64,000 nt of DNA. Origin: Nocardia pseudobrasiliensis NBRC 108224 (GTDB taxonomy: Bacteria; Actinomycetota; Actinomycetes; Mycobacteriales; Mycobacteriaceae). Each line of letters starts with the position of its first letter. Position 1 is the first letter of the stretch. A model generated the notes under the pieces. That model searched no databases. It had not been told where the DNA came from and saw only the letters and a program-made list of their open reading frames with translations. A program made the translations under genes and the position numbers. The stretch covers positions 124,001 to 188,000 of the forward strand of contig NZ_BDBS01000010.1 in assembly GCF_001613105.1 (NCBI RefSeq). Reading direction: 5' to 3'. Shown here piece by piece: positions 35,159-44,394 of the stretch.

Positions 35159-35533
35159 CTACCGGATGAAGGCCCCGGCTTCCCGTGCCGCCTCCAGCAA
35201 CAGAGGGGCCAGTTCCTCGACGCGCTGGGCGGGAAGCCGGTCATTGATCGCCGAGAGGGTGATGGCCATATAGGGTGTCGCGGTTTTCGAGGGGATGGGT
35301 GCGGCCATTCCCGAGACCCCCTGCATCACGGTGTCCTTGTCGAAACAGTAGCCGCGGTCCTGCACCTGGGCGATCTCTCGGCGCACCGCGGCGAGGGTGT
35401 CGTGGAAGTCTCTACCTGCCGCCGTGTCGGCGGTGCTGCACGGTTGCTCGTTCGCCAGCAGCTGGGCTTCGACCGCATCCGGTTCGTGCCAGGACAGTAG
35501 CGCGATGCCCGCGAAGGTCATTCCCAAGGGCAC
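35159..35533 (-). pseudogene. IclR-family regulator, C-terminal half only
   Basis: The minus frame reads PLGMTFAGIALLSWHEP at its start and then VRREIAQVQDRGYCFDKDT, GVSGMAAPIPS and LSAINDRLP, which is the effector-binding domain of IclR regulators. The helix-turn-helix half is missing: homology stops near 35533, exactly where the truncated monooxygenase starts in the other direction. The pair was probably a divergent regulator-enzyme unit that lost its shared 5' region. Confidence 0.75.
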
Positions 35534-35544
35534 GGTTTGGCCCG

Positions 35545-36879
35545 CTTCGGCGATCCCTGCCCGGCCCGGAGATCCTGGAATACCTGCGCGACACCGCCCG
35601 CGACGAGGGACTCCTGCCGCATATCCGGCTGGGCGCCAACGTCGAGGACGCGCGCTGGGACAACACCGCTCAGCGGTGGATGATCACCACCGCCAAGGGG
35701 GTCTTCACCGGGCGCTACTTGATCACCGGCACAGGACATCTCGCCGACGAGAGCCTGCCGCAGATCCCGGGGCTGGAGGGTTTCACCGGCGAGGCGTTCC
35801 ACTCGGCCCGCTGGAATCACGAGGTCGCATTGGAAGGCAAGCGGATCGGCGTCGTCGGATCCGGGGCCACCGCGATACAGGTAGTACCCCAGCTGGCCGA
35901 GATCGCCTCCGAGCTGGTGGTCTTCCAGCGCAGCGCGCCCTACATCACCCCACGCGCAGACCGGGATTACACGGAAATCGAGAAAAACCTGTTCCGCCGC
36001 GACCCCGATGCCATCCCCGCGCGCCGCTCGGAAATCTTCTGGTCCCTCGAGTCCACTTACGCCGCGCGGCGCGCCATTCCGGATTTTCTCGATCACGCCA
36101 AGGCCGCGGCGCGTGAGCATCTCGAGAGGCAGATCGAGGACCCGCAGCTGCGCGCCAAGCTGACCCCCGACTACGAGATGGGCTGTAAGCGCGTCCTGCT
36201 CTCCAACACCTACTACCCGGCGCTGACGCGCGACAACGTCGTCCTGGAGGCCTCGGCCCTCGACCACATCGACGGCGACACGGCGATCTCCGCGGACGGC
36301 GCCGCCTACTCCCTCGATGTGCTGATCTTCTGCACCGGCTTCGAAGCCGCCACACCGCTTTACGCGAAAATCGTTCACGACGGTGACGGTGTGTCCCTGT
36401 CGGACCGCTGGGCCCGCGGCATGGAGGCATTCGCGTCGACCACGGTCACCGGCTTCCCCAATCTGTTCATTATCAACGGACCCAACACCGGACTCGGACA
36501 CAACTCGATCGTCTACATCATCGAGGCGCAGGTCGACTACATTCTGGGCGCTCTCGACTGGAGCCGAGCCAACGGCGACCGCGTCCTGAACGTGTCCGCC
36601 GAAGCACAGAAACGCTACGTGGACGAACTTCAGGAGCGCAGCAAAGGCACAGTCTGGCTCGGGAACGGCTGCAAAAGCTGGTACCGCGATCCGCGCAGCG
36701 GCCGACTGACCCTGATCTGGCCCGACTTCGCATACGAATTCCGTTACCGCAACGGCACATTCGACCCCGCTCCCTACACCGCGGTCGAAAATATTGTGGC
36801 GGTACGGGCGGATCAGCGTTCCCCGCAATGCGGTGCTGCGAAGAACAAAGGTGAGCGCCGTCGATTATCACGGATCTGA
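35545..36879 (+). pseudogene. Flavin-containing (Baeyer-Villiger-type) monooxygenase, N-terminally truncated
   Basis: From about GPEILEYLRDTARDEGLL onward this is a class B flavin monooxygenase: ITGTGHLADESLPQIPGLEG, the second Rossmann motif VVGSGATAIQ, CKRVLLSNTYYPAL, IFCTGFEA and FIINGPNTGLGHNS. The first ~100 residues, with the FAD-binding GxGxxG and most of the region before it, are absent; upstream sequence in frame is antisense IclR. About 440 residues remain. Unlikely to bind FAD, so scored a pseudogene. Confidence 0.8.
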
Positions 36880-36931
36880 CATGAATGCCGGCAACGCCCA
36901 ACCAAGTCCTCTCACCCGGGCCCGCCACCCA

Positions 36932-37330
36932 ATGCGATCAGTTCCGGATCAGCGGCGACGCGACGCAGATTCGATACCCGTAATGCCGCCAGCGCGACCG
37001 AGAGTGGGCATCGCCGGGGTCGGTCTTGCGGCCGTTGCCGGTGGCGAAGACCCGGACCTGCGCGGACAGTTTCGCTGGCACGTCGATGACGGTTTCTCCG
37101 TCGTGGACCAGGCGCTGCGCCAGGTGGCGGCCGACGCCGTTGCATCCTTCGACCGCCCATACCTCGTCGGTGAATCGACGTGCGGTGGTGAGCGTTTCGT
37201 CGTATCCGGGCTTGTCCGCGGTAAATCGGCGCCAGTCAGGGTCGTTGCGGACTGATCGATGGCTTCGATGGTGGCCGTGCGTTTGGGTGGATCCATGCCG
37301 ATGATGACGGTCACGGCACCCGGCGGGAGG
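36932..37330 (-). pseudogene. IS110-family transposase N-terminal fragment
   Basis: The minus strand reads VIIGMDPPKRTATIEAID in one frame, then after a shift RFTDEVWAVEGCNGVGRHLA, VIDVPAKLSAQVRVFATG and GRKTDPGDAHS in another. These hold the Asp, Glu and Asp-Asp of the IS110 DEDD domain. The Ser-containing C-terminal domain is missing. Dead transposase. Confidence 0.75.
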
Positions 37331-37593
37331 CAAGCCATGAGAGAGCCGCACCAATAATGCGGGTGGGCAGCCGATTTGGGAGCTTCTCACGGGGCACCTG
37401 GACCCGATCCTGGCCGGGATCAAGTCCTACCGCCAGTATTGAGTACCCGAATACAGGCCGGTCTCGTGGGCTCATCTCGGCGACGATGTCGTCGAGGGCG
37501 CAAAGCGTGGGACGAGTTTGCCGTGGCCGTAGATGAGCCGATCGGCAGTATCGGGGAGTGTCGGTCTACCGATCGTGATTGTGGCCGGGGAGA

Positions 37594-39033
37594 TCATCGT
37601 GGCGCGTGGGGGTGTGGCTGGACCTCTTGTCCGGTCATGAGTTGTCCTGTGGTGGGGAATGTTTCGTTGAGCATGCCGGCGAGTTCTCCGTCGGAGGTGG
37701 TGGTAGCGGGGCTGTCGATCCGGCAGCCTTTCTGCAGTGGTTTGTCTTCTAGCCGGTCGACGACGAAGTCGTAGCTTTTCGCCATCCATGAGGTGAAGCC
37801 CACGAGATGTTCTGCGAGCAGTTCGCGGGTGTAGGTGATGGACTGGTCGGGGTCCTGGCAGTACCAGTTCACCAGCCGGTCGGTGCCGGCGATCGGGATG
37901 ATCTCGTCGTTTTGTGCGTGATACACGTAGAGCGGCACGGTCGGCCGATTCTTGCCGAGTCTGACGTCTTCGAACGCGGCGGTCACGGCGGGTTCGTTCA
38001 GGAATCCGCCGGGTTGCGTTCCGGTGTAGCCACCCAGAAAGTTCCAGAACGGGAAGTCGATGGCCCCGTACGGGGTGTGACACAGTGCGACTTTGGTTGT
38101 CGTCACGAATCGCGTGAACCAGTCTGTCTTGGTGGCCAGGACGGTCGCGAGGTCCGGATATTCGGTGCCCAATCCGAAGACAGCCGGACCGACCAGCCCG
38201 GCGAAGACGTTGAAATTGTCGGCACGCGCGAGGGCGGGGAGGTCGGCCATGACCACGCCACCGATGCCTATACCCGCGATATCGAGTTCGGGAGCATAGG
38301 CGGGGGCATGCTCGGCGATCCAGCCGGTCGGCACGCTGCCTCCGGAATAGCCGAGCAGTCCGACCCGGGTGTCCTTACCCGGCAGTTGCAGCGGCCGGAA
38401 GTTCTCCGCGGCGCGGATGCCGTCGAGAGTGGCCTGGCCCTCGAGGATCGCTGCGCCGAACGCCGAGTTCGGTCCCTCGTAGTCCGGGATCGAGACCACA
38501 TACCCGTTCGACAATGCCTCGGCAACACCGATATTGCTTTCGATCTGGTTCAGGAAATCCGAGAAATACGGGATGCTGCCCTGCTGCAGTCCGTAGGACG
38601 GCGCACAGTAAGCCGAGTTCGAGTCCTCCTGTATCTGATAGGACAGCAACTTCCGCCCTTCTGGTGGGGTTGCGCCGTGTCCTGTGATCACCGTGGTGAC
38701 GGTCGCTATCGCGCGACCTCGGCTGTCGTTGGTCCGATACAGCAGCTGCCAGGCGTCGACCCTCTCGGGGATGAGATTGAAATAGGAGGAGGTGATCTGC
38801 CGCGCCTTCAGAATGCCACCGGGTGGTGTAGTGGCGATATCGCTGGCGGGTGCCTTGTAGAACGGATCGAGTTCCGGTGGCAGCACGGCCACGGGCAGGG
38901 GCTCGATCGGGACATCGCTCACCGGCTGCGCGGCCGCTGGCCCGCAGCCCGGGAACACATGTACCGATGCCACGAGCAGCCAGGCGCCGAAACCCGCGAC
39001 GCCACGCCACGAAACCGTATGTGTCTTCTGCAC
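37594..39033 (-). CDS. Secreted lipase (LIP family)
   Basis: About 479 residues from a GTG at 39033, preceded by AGGAGCG; the frame upstream of it (to 39228) is not signal-like. The N-terminus is a signal peptide ending near AAAQ. The body is a secretory lipase: nucleophile in GYSGGS, Asp in HAQNDEIIP, His in AEHLVGF, plus the early FYKAPASDIATTPPG and IPDYEGPNSAF segments. Probably hydrolyses triacylglycerols or other esters outside the cell. Intact, unlike most genes around it in element 2. Confidence 0.88.
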   Translation of the reverse strand: MQKTHTVSWRGVAGFGAWLLVASVHVFPGCGPAAAQPVSDVPIEPLPVAVLPPELDPFYKAPASDIATTPPGGILKARQITSSYFNLIPERVDAWQLLYRTNDSRGRAIATVTTVITGHGATPPEGRKLLSYQIQEDSNSAYCAPSYGLQQGSIPYFSDFLNQIESNIGVAEALSNGYVVSIPDYEGPNSAFGAAILEGQATLDGIRAAENFRPLQLPGKDTRVGLLGYSGGSVPTGWIAEHAPAYAPELDIAGIGIGGVVMADLPALARADNFNVFAGLVGPAVFGLGTEYPDLATVLATKTDWFTRFVTTTKVALCHTPYGAIDFPFWNFLGGYTGTQPGGFLNEPAVTAAFEDVRLGKNRPTVPLYVYHAQNDEIIPIAGTDRLVNWYCQDPDQSITYTRELLAEHLVGFTSWMAKSYDFVVDRLEDKPLQKGCRIDSPATTTSDGELAGMLNETFPTTGQLMTGQEVQPHPHAPR

Positions 39034-39473
39034 GACCGCTCCTGACAAAGAAATCCCCGCTGACACCACTTGTGCGCCCCGTGCGCGAATCATTCGCCGA
39101 AATCGACCGACAACACTGTAGCCAGTAGGATATTCCAGGCAAAGGCTGACACGAAGGAAGTTTGCGTCCGAGCCACGGTGACCATCCTGGTGGGTGGCAC
39201 TCTGCCGGGTCACCCAAGCCATTCCCAACCGTCCGGCTCACTGTCCTGAAATCGGCGAGAATCGTTCTACATCTAACGGTTGTACTACCCCCAACTCCAC
39301 TGACTTCAATCGACACGAGCGCATTCTCATGCCGCATGGAGCGCGGTTCGACGCGACCATGCGGCACTTCCGGAAGATCAACGGGCCGAGATCATCTCGG
39401 CCAGCCGAACGCACCATATTGCCTAGTTGCGTGCTTCGGGGTGCCCGTCGGCGGCGGCCCTGAGGCGGTGAAT
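39034..39473. other. Non-coding stretch before the lipase gene
   Basis: About 440 bp. It contains a 9-bp-arm palindrome GGCCGAGAT-C-ATCTCGGCC at 39384-39402. No gene seen; holds the lipase promoter. Confidence 0.4.
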
Positions 39474-39938
39474 TCAGAACGCGTCCGGGAACTGGGTGAT
39501 GATGCCCTGGCTGAGGGTGTCAGCGACATGCATCATATGGGCCATGTTCTCATCGAACGCTGCGGCCGCGCGGCTGTTGTCTCCGGCAAGAAGGGCGTTT
39601 CCGAAATCGGCGGTCTGATCGATGTGAAGCATCATCCCCTTACGCATGTCCTGCTGTGATCAGTGGGGGTTGATCGCAGCCCAGAGGTCGGCGATATCGC
39701 AGGCGTTGGCCTTCCAGTCCGCGATCACCTTGTCGGCTGCCGATTTGTCTCCGATCCTGGTGTCGATCAGAAACGGGGCGCCCAGCAGGATGTGGGGAGT
39801 CAGCAGATCGGCGAGTTTCGCGGCGACCTCCGGGCCGTAGTACGGTGCGAACGCGTGGGCGATGTCGATCCTGTTGCGCATCAGTCGGTCCAGAGGAGTG
39901 GTCGCATTCGTTGACGGTCGATCCGAGGAACCAGTCAT
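39474..39938 (-). pseudogene. Conserved hypothetical protein with an in-frame stop
   Basis: The frame reads PLDRLMRNRIDIAHAFAPYYG, HILLGAPFLIDT, CDIADLWAAINPH, then TGA at 39660-39662, then SQQDMRKGMMLHIDQT and HVADTLSQGIITQFPDAF in the same frame to a TGA at 39474. Related actinobacterial proteins have Trp after NP(R/H), so TGG to TGA is the simplest change. The N-terminal part also seems short. Function of the family is unknown to me. Confidence 0.65.
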
Positions 39939-40184
39939 GCGGTCGCCGATGCCGTCGGTGGTGGCAGGGCTAGATCTGGTGGGGCGGGCGGGCAATGATC
40001 GAAACTCGACCTTGGACCAGCCCCAATCCGGGTCTGTGACTTCCTGGCGTCGATACGTTGCCACAGCTCGGCGAGCCTGGTCCTGATCGGGATCTCGATC
40101 AGCGGGATCGACGCCACGGTGCGCGGGCATGTTCACAGGATGGAGCGGGTGGTTTCGCGGAGGAGAGATTTCATGGCGCCATCA

Positions 40185-40343
40185 GCTGATATACCCCGTA
40201 GCGGTATACGCCGCATCCCGTCTCTTTCCCGTCGCGCATGTGGACTCGTTAGGCTCGGGCGGGAATTGACAGGACATGTCGAGGCGCTGTTCGCGCAGGT
40301 AGATCGGCGAAAACCGCCTCCTCTCAGGTGTCCGAAACCACGT
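40185..40343. repeat. Right-end sequence of element 2, shared with element 1
   Basis: Aligns with 25445-25603 (see there); carries the palindrome TATACC-7nt-GGTATA-like at 40191-40208 in the same place. The remaining stretch 39939-40184 shows no convincing gene. Repetition of both ends in the same order argues for two related elements, not one element with an accidental repeat. Confidence 0.65.
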
Positions 40344-40400
40344 CCGAGATCATGACGGAGATCATCGGGCGTTCGCTGAAACTGTCCTGATCAGAGGCGG
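40344..40400. other. Attachment-site repeat copy 3 (right end of island)
   Basis: 57 bp matching 15921-15977 with one mismatch (GACGGAG for GAAGGAG). It keeps the last codons and stop of the acyl-CoA dehydrogenase without the gene. From 40401 the sequence differs from copies 1 and 2 and is probably the original chromosomal right flank. Confidence 0.88.
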
Positions 40401-40471
40401 ACCCGTGGCCTTTCGGATTGCCGACATATGGCCACCGCACCCGCGGTGACGAGACTTGTGAGTGGAAAGCA

Positions 40472-40500
40472 CGAAACCCGCGCCATGGGCGCGGGTTTCG
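40472..40500 (-). terminator. Terminator after the cold-shock gene
   Basis: Perfect 13-bp stem CGAAACCCGCGCC/GGCGCGGGTTTCG with a 3-nt loop, 13 nt beyond the stop of the minus-strand cold-shock gene. The A/T runs at the stem base are on both sides, so it may work in both directions. Confidence 0.75.
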
Positions 40501-40513
40501 GTGTTTTCAGCTC

Positions 40514-40717
40514 TCAGATCGCGCGGACGCTCTGGGCCTGCGGGCCCTTCTGGCCCTGGCCGATCTCGAATTCGACGCGCTGGCCCTCATCGAGGGACTT
40601 GTAGCCGGAGCTGGAAATCTCGGAGTAGTGGACGAACACGTCAGGGCCGCCACCGTCTTGCGCGATGAATCCGAAGCCCTTTTCGCCGTTGAACCACTTC
40701 ACGGTACCTTGCGACAT
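40514..40717 (-). CDS. Cold-shock protein (CspA family)
   Basis: 67 residues, the standard size. Nucleic-acid chaperone with RNP1-like KGFGFI and RNP2-like VFVHYSEI motifs; [20 protein letters not shown] opens the OB fold. ATG at 40717 in a setting with AGGAAG upstream on the minus strand. It is the first intact gene after the island on the right, so in a relative without the island it should follow the acyl-CoA dehydrogenase gene. Confidence 0.96.
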   Translation of the reverse strand: MSQGTVKWFNGEKGFGFIAQDGGGPDVFVHYSEISSSGYKSLDEGQRVEFEIGQGQKGPQAQSVRAI

Positions 40718-40875
40718 ATTTTTGTTTGTTACTTCCTGTAGCGAGCCGGGCGATCACTGCAACAACCCGTGCTCACCTGACAGCATGCCACGTTTCGGGC
40801 CGCTGCACCGAAGAGGTGCCGCAGCACACACCGGGCCGCGCGGTCGCGTGCTACCCGGATCGGTGGGGTTTCGTG

Positions 40876-41196
40876 TCAGTCTCGTTGCCGGAGTTCGGCA
40901 TTGGTCTCGAGGGCTTCGGACAGTCTGTCCTCGAGGGTGATGATGCGGCAAGCCGCTTCCAGAGGTGTGCCCTGGTCGACCAGTTCGCGGGCGCGGGCGG
41001 CCAGACGGAGCTGGCGACGGGAGTAGCGGCGGTGCCCGCCGGTCGAGCGTTGCGGGGTGATCAGCTTCGCCTCGTCGAGGCTGCGCAGGAACGCCTGGGT
41101 GGTGCCCAGCATGTCCGCGGCCCGTCCCATGGTGTATGCGGGGTAATCGTCGTCATCGAACTTCTCGTTCGTGTTGGCAGGGTCGGGAATGTTCAA
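40876..41196 (-). CDS. MerR-family transcriptional regulator
   Basis: About 106 residues. YTMGRAADMLGTTQAFLRSL with LDEAKLITPQRSTGGHRRYS is a MerR winged-helix DNA-binding domain; the rest (LRLAARARELVDQGTPLEAACRIITLE) is its helical part. There is no effector domain. Start is unsure: TTG at 41196 follows GGAGG without spacing; a GTG at 41232 lies inside a 28-bp palindrome. Similar stand-alone MerR proteins often sit beside cold-shock genes in Nocardia-like genomes. Confidence 0.85.
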   Translation of the reverse strand: MNIPDPANTNEKFDDDDYPAYTMGRAADMLGTTQAFLRSLDEAKLITPQRSTGGHRRYSRRQLRLAARARELVDQGTPLEAACRIITLEDRLSEALETNAELRQRD

Positions 41197-41211
41197 CCTC
41201 CGAACGCCGAG

Positions 41212-41239
41212 CGCCCCGGTGCCGTACGGCACCGGGGCG
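41212..41239. promoter_or_regulatory. 28-bp perfect palindrome upstream of merR
   Basis: CGCCCCGGTGCCGT and ACGGCACCGGGGCG abut with no spacer. It lies just before the likely merR start, so it may be an operator (autoregulation) or an RNA hairpin in the leader. Confidence 0.55.
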
Positions 41240-41638
41240 TCAAAGGGGAATTACTACCATCGTCCGACATGTAACCAAAACGTCGGCGATCACCCCGCAT
41301 GTACTCGGGTGATCCGACAGGCAACTCCTCCTTTCTCATGGGTTACTTCATCTTTCCGTGCAACTTCATCGTGCGTACTCGACGGCCCGGGGACCCAGCG
41401 AACGGTTCATCGCGCGGGCCGTCGTCCTGCCAACCACGGGTAGTTCATAACCTTCCGTGCCCTCTGGACACTTCTTTCTCTCTCAACAAGAGAGAAACTA
41501 CCCCATCATGCGCCGAATGTCTACAGTTGCCACTACAGATTTTCGTCGGCGTGGCGTCGGCGGTCCACGCCGAACTGCCCGCTGCGGCCACGGTTTCCGT
41601 TTGATAACGTTTGCCCGGCATGTAGATCGGGGCTCTGG
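41240..41638. other. Intergenic region with a 9-bp inverted repeat
   Basis: Contains TTTCTCTCT/AGAGAGAAA around CAACA at 41475-41497. An ATG at 41508 begins a short Arg-rich frame ending at 41708; I cannot support it as a gene. Otherwise nothing recognised. Confidence 0.4.
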
Positions 41639-42022
41639 TTGCTTTGGACCCGTTCTACAGCGACCGCAGCGCGAGTTGATGGTGTCGGTGTTCTGCCGGT
41701 CCTGGTGATGACCAGCCAGCAGATCGAGGAGGTCGGTGACGCCAACCCGTCGTTGAACGCGTTCCGGCAGCACGGCACCGGCTGGAAACGCCAACTGACC
41801 ATGCGCGATTCGGCGCACTACGACTTCACCGATTTCCCCTCGCTGGTACCCACCATCGCCCGACCGGCGGCCGGGCGGTACGTCGGTCCCATCGCCGCGG
41901 ATCGTGCCACGACTCTGGTTCGCGAGTACGTCGCGGCCATGTTCGACAAATTCCTGCGCAACCGCACCGACACACCGATCGATCGACAACCGACCGACCC
42001 GGAGATCGTCAGTACTCGATGA
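41639..42022 (+). pseudogene. C-terminal fragment of an alpha/beta hydrolase (PAF-acetylhydrolase-like)
   Basis: The frame VLPVLVMTSQQIEE, then LTMRDSAHYDFTDFPSL matches the last strands of lipase/PAF-acetylhydrolase proteins, with the catalytic His in AHYDFTD. The nucleophile and Asp parts are not present upstream, so only about the final 100 residues survive. A short stand-alone protein cannot be excluded but would lack the active site. Confidence 0.55.
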
Positions 42023-42088
42023 CGGGTCGCAACCGGCCTTCCACGGCCGAGGCCTGCCGTCTCTGGGAGATCGCTGGGGACGAAGCGC

Positions 42089-42949
42089 TCAGCGATTCCA
42101 CACATCGGTGATCGGGGTGGCCCCGGCGGCGTGCGCCAGCGGCGGGAGACCGTAGGCATCCTCGAACGTACGCAATACCGAGTAGTGGTCGATTCGCTCG
42201 CTGTACTGACCGGGCTTCACTCCGGCTCCGGACAGGATCGTCGGTATGCGGTTGCCCGCAGTGCCCTCGTCCTCGTCGAAGGTGACGACCAGCAGGCTGT
42301 TGTGGGTCTTCGCCCATTGGGCATAGGCGGACAGGTGATTGCGCAACCAGGTGTCACCGGTGGAGACCGAGCAGTCGTGCATGTCGTTGCACATATTCGG
42401 CGATACGAACGAGATCGTCGGCAGGCGGGTGAAATCCGAGGGGAACGCCGAGAAGGGCTGATTCGACGCGGCGGGCACGGTGTCGAAGTCGACCCAGCCG
42501 TTGTGCTTGCGTCGGTACTGTCCGCCGCTACCGCTGCAACCGGTGAAGCCCGCACTGGGCATGCTCTCCGAGTATCCGGTGAATGTCATTGCGGCGGAGG
42601 CGAGTTGGTGGCCCAGATTGTCCACGCCAGTGAAGTTTCGCGGGCAGTTGTCGTCGGTGACGCCCTGTGTGTCGCCGGAGAACAAGGCGATGTAGTTCGG
42701 CTGGCTGGGGTGGGTGACAGCATGCGAATCGGTGAAAAGCGCACCGCCGGAGGCGAGTTCGTTGAAGTAAGGAGCGCTGCGGCTGCCGATGACGGCGCTG
42801 TAGCCCCTGTTCTCGAACATCACCTCGACAATGTGATCGAATCTCGGCACCCCGGCGGGCGCGGCCGATGCCGCCACCCCGGGCGCGCAAGGGAGCAGTG
42901 CCCCGACCGCGACCGACAACGCCGCGGCAAACCTCGGAATTCTGATCAT
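42089..42949 (-). CDS. Secreted phosphoesterase (phospholipase C/acid phosphatase-like)
   Basis: 286 residues from the ATG at 42949, with GAGGAG about 10 nt upstream; the frame to 42979 is an unlikely extension. Signal peptide to about GVAASAAPAG. FDHIVEVMFENRGYSAVIGS, HAVTHPSQPNYIALFSG, and LLVVTFDEDEG are the metal-binding motifs of the phosphoesterase family (PF04185), which includes bacterial phospholipases C and acid phosphatases. Secreted; substrate not determined. Confidence 0.88.
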   Translation of the reverse strand: MIRIPRFAAALSVAVGALLPCAPGVAASAAPAGVPRFDHIVEVMFENRGYSAVIGSRSAPYFNELASGGALFTDSHAVTHPSQPNYIALFSGDTQGVTDDNCPRNFTGVDNLGHQLASAAMTFTGYSESMPSAGFTGCSGSGGQYRRKHNGWVDFDTVPAASNQPFSAFPSDFTRLPTISFVSPNMCNDMHDCSVSTGDTWLRNHLSAYAQWAKTHNSLLVVTFDEDEGTAGNRIPTILSGAGVKPGQYSERIDHYSVLRTFEDAYGLPPLAHAAGATPITDVWNR

Positions 42950-43002
42950 GACGCTCACTCCTCGTGGCCGGATGACCACAGCGTCCCGCTCGACCGGGAA
43001 CG

Positions 43003-43293
43003 GTGGGTGAACGAACAGGCAACGCCGCCCCGACCGGCGCGTCCACCCTTATTGACGCCTCCGGCGCGTTCCTCGGCCGAGCCGACCGCGCGGGGTGGCT
43101 GCTGTTCGACGGGAGCGCCGGCGCGATTGTCGGCGTCGCGCTCGCGATCTGGGTGCGGACCTACCGGAACGCGGTCGTGGTCACCGGGACGACCACGACC
43201 GCGTATCCTCGCGAGCTGTTCGACGACTCCGCGCTCGAGCACATCCGGGCGAATTCGCCTGGGCTGCTGGGCAAACGCGATTCGGTCAGCTGA
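43003..43293 (+). CDS. Hypothetical small protein
   Basis: 96 residues from a GTG at 43003. One hydrophobic stretch (AGAIVGVALAIWV) and a C-terminal part LFDDSALEHIRANSPG; no family recognised. It is divergent from the phosphoesterase gene and overlaps the end of the lipoprotein gene by 8 nt on the other strand. It could be the leftover end of a larger gene. Confidence 0.35.
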   Translation: MGERTGNAAPTGASTLIDASGAFLGRADRAGWLLFDGSAGAIVGVALAIWVRTYRNAVVVTGTTTTAYPRELFDDSALEHIRANSPGLLGKRDSVS

Positions 43294-44257
43294 CGGTGAA
43301 GGCGAATGTGGGCGCGGGGGTCCCATCGCCCTTCTGGGTGTCGTAGGTCAGGACGTAGTTGCCCGTCCCGGGCGCGGCGACCAGGAAGACCGCGTTGTTC
43401 TTCGGACTATCGATCGTCTGATTCTTCTCGAGCAGTTCGTTGATCGGACTGCGGCTGTCGGCGACCAGGCTCTGACCGTCGGGAGACTTCACCGAGAAGT
43501 AGTCGTCGAAGATGTTCGTCCCGCCGTCGGCGATGCCCGCGCCGCCGACGATCCTCACATGCAGGGCGAGTTCGTATTTGCCGCGCTCGTTCTTGGCGTA
43601 GCTGGGAGTCAGTGTGCCGCCGGTTATTTCGATCGTCGTCTGATCCGAGACCAGTTTCCCGGCGACAGTCAGTGCGCGCGGCCGCACACTGTCGACCTTG
43701 CCCGCCGCGGCCAGCGGGATCTTGGCCTGATTGTCGGTGGCCTGACCGTAGACGACGATGGCCGAGTCCAGGACCTGCTCGGGGTTCTGATCCGCGCGCA
43801 ACGCGGTGGTGATCTTGCCGGTGGCCGAACCCTTTCCGGGCACGGTCGGATTGTCGAAACTGGCGCCGGTATCGACCTGGCCGCCCAGTTGCAGATAGGC
43901 GTTGGCGCTCAGCGCCTTGTTCTCGGCGGCGGTGTTCCTGTAGGTGATGTCGACCACCAGGGTCGCGCCGCCGTACTGACCCGGGGTCACGGTCGCTTTG
44001 TCCACGGTGATCTCGAAGCCCTCGAACCAGCCGGTCTTGCCGATGGTCCGGGTCACCGGTGCTCCCGCGGGCTGCGCGGCTCCGGTCACCCCGCCCAGCA
44101 CGCCGCTCGGCGCGGCGGCGGTGGGAGTCGCCACCGGCTTGCCGACGACGTCGTCATTGCAGCCCGTCAGGATTACCGTGGCCGTCCCGATCAGCGCCGA
44201 CGCGCCCACCGAGATGACGGCCCGACGAATTCCTCGCTGCCCCAAGGTCTTTCGCAC
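43286..44257 (-). CDS. Putative lipoprotein of unknown function
   Basis: 323 residues. N-terminal signal with lipobox LTGC (Cys about residue 33), a short Thr/Ala/Pro linker, then beta-rich repeats: GFEITVDKATVTPGQYGGAT, and a second similar unit LVSDQTTIEITGGTLTPSY. Resembles DUF4352-type extracellular domains seen in actinobacterial lipoproteins, but I cannot name the family securely. Membrane-anchored outside the cell. Confidence 0.7.
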   Translation of the reverse strand: MRKTLGQRGIRRAVISVGASALIGTATVILTGCNDDVVGKPVATPTAAAPSGVLGGVTGAAQPAGAPVTRTIGKTGWFEGFEITVDKATVTPGQYGGATLVVDITYRNTAAENKALSANAYLQLGGQVDTGASFDNPTVPGKGSATGKITTALRADQNPEQVLDSAIVVYGQATDNQAKIPLAAAGKVDSVRPRALTVAGKLVSDQTTIEITGGTLTPSYAKNERGKYELALHVRIVGGAGIADGGTNIFDDYFSVKSPDGQSLVADSRSPINELLEKNQTIDSPKNNAVFLVAAPGTGNYVLTYDTQKGDGTPAPTFAFTVS

Positions 44258-44394
44258 TGTTCCTCCTCGAAGATCCCGGGCCGAGGCGGCGCGGGTCGCG
44301 AAGAGGAATAGGGGTGCGGCATCGCACCCGTTAACGGAGAGGTCCGGCCAGCGGACCGGAACGGCGTGTCCCGGCCCGCCGCGCGGAGTGGTTC

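Noticed and set aside
41457..41708. Short Arg-rich plus-strand ORF
   Set aside because: No recognised family and composition like random high-GC frames; the inverted repeat at 41475-41497 lies within it.
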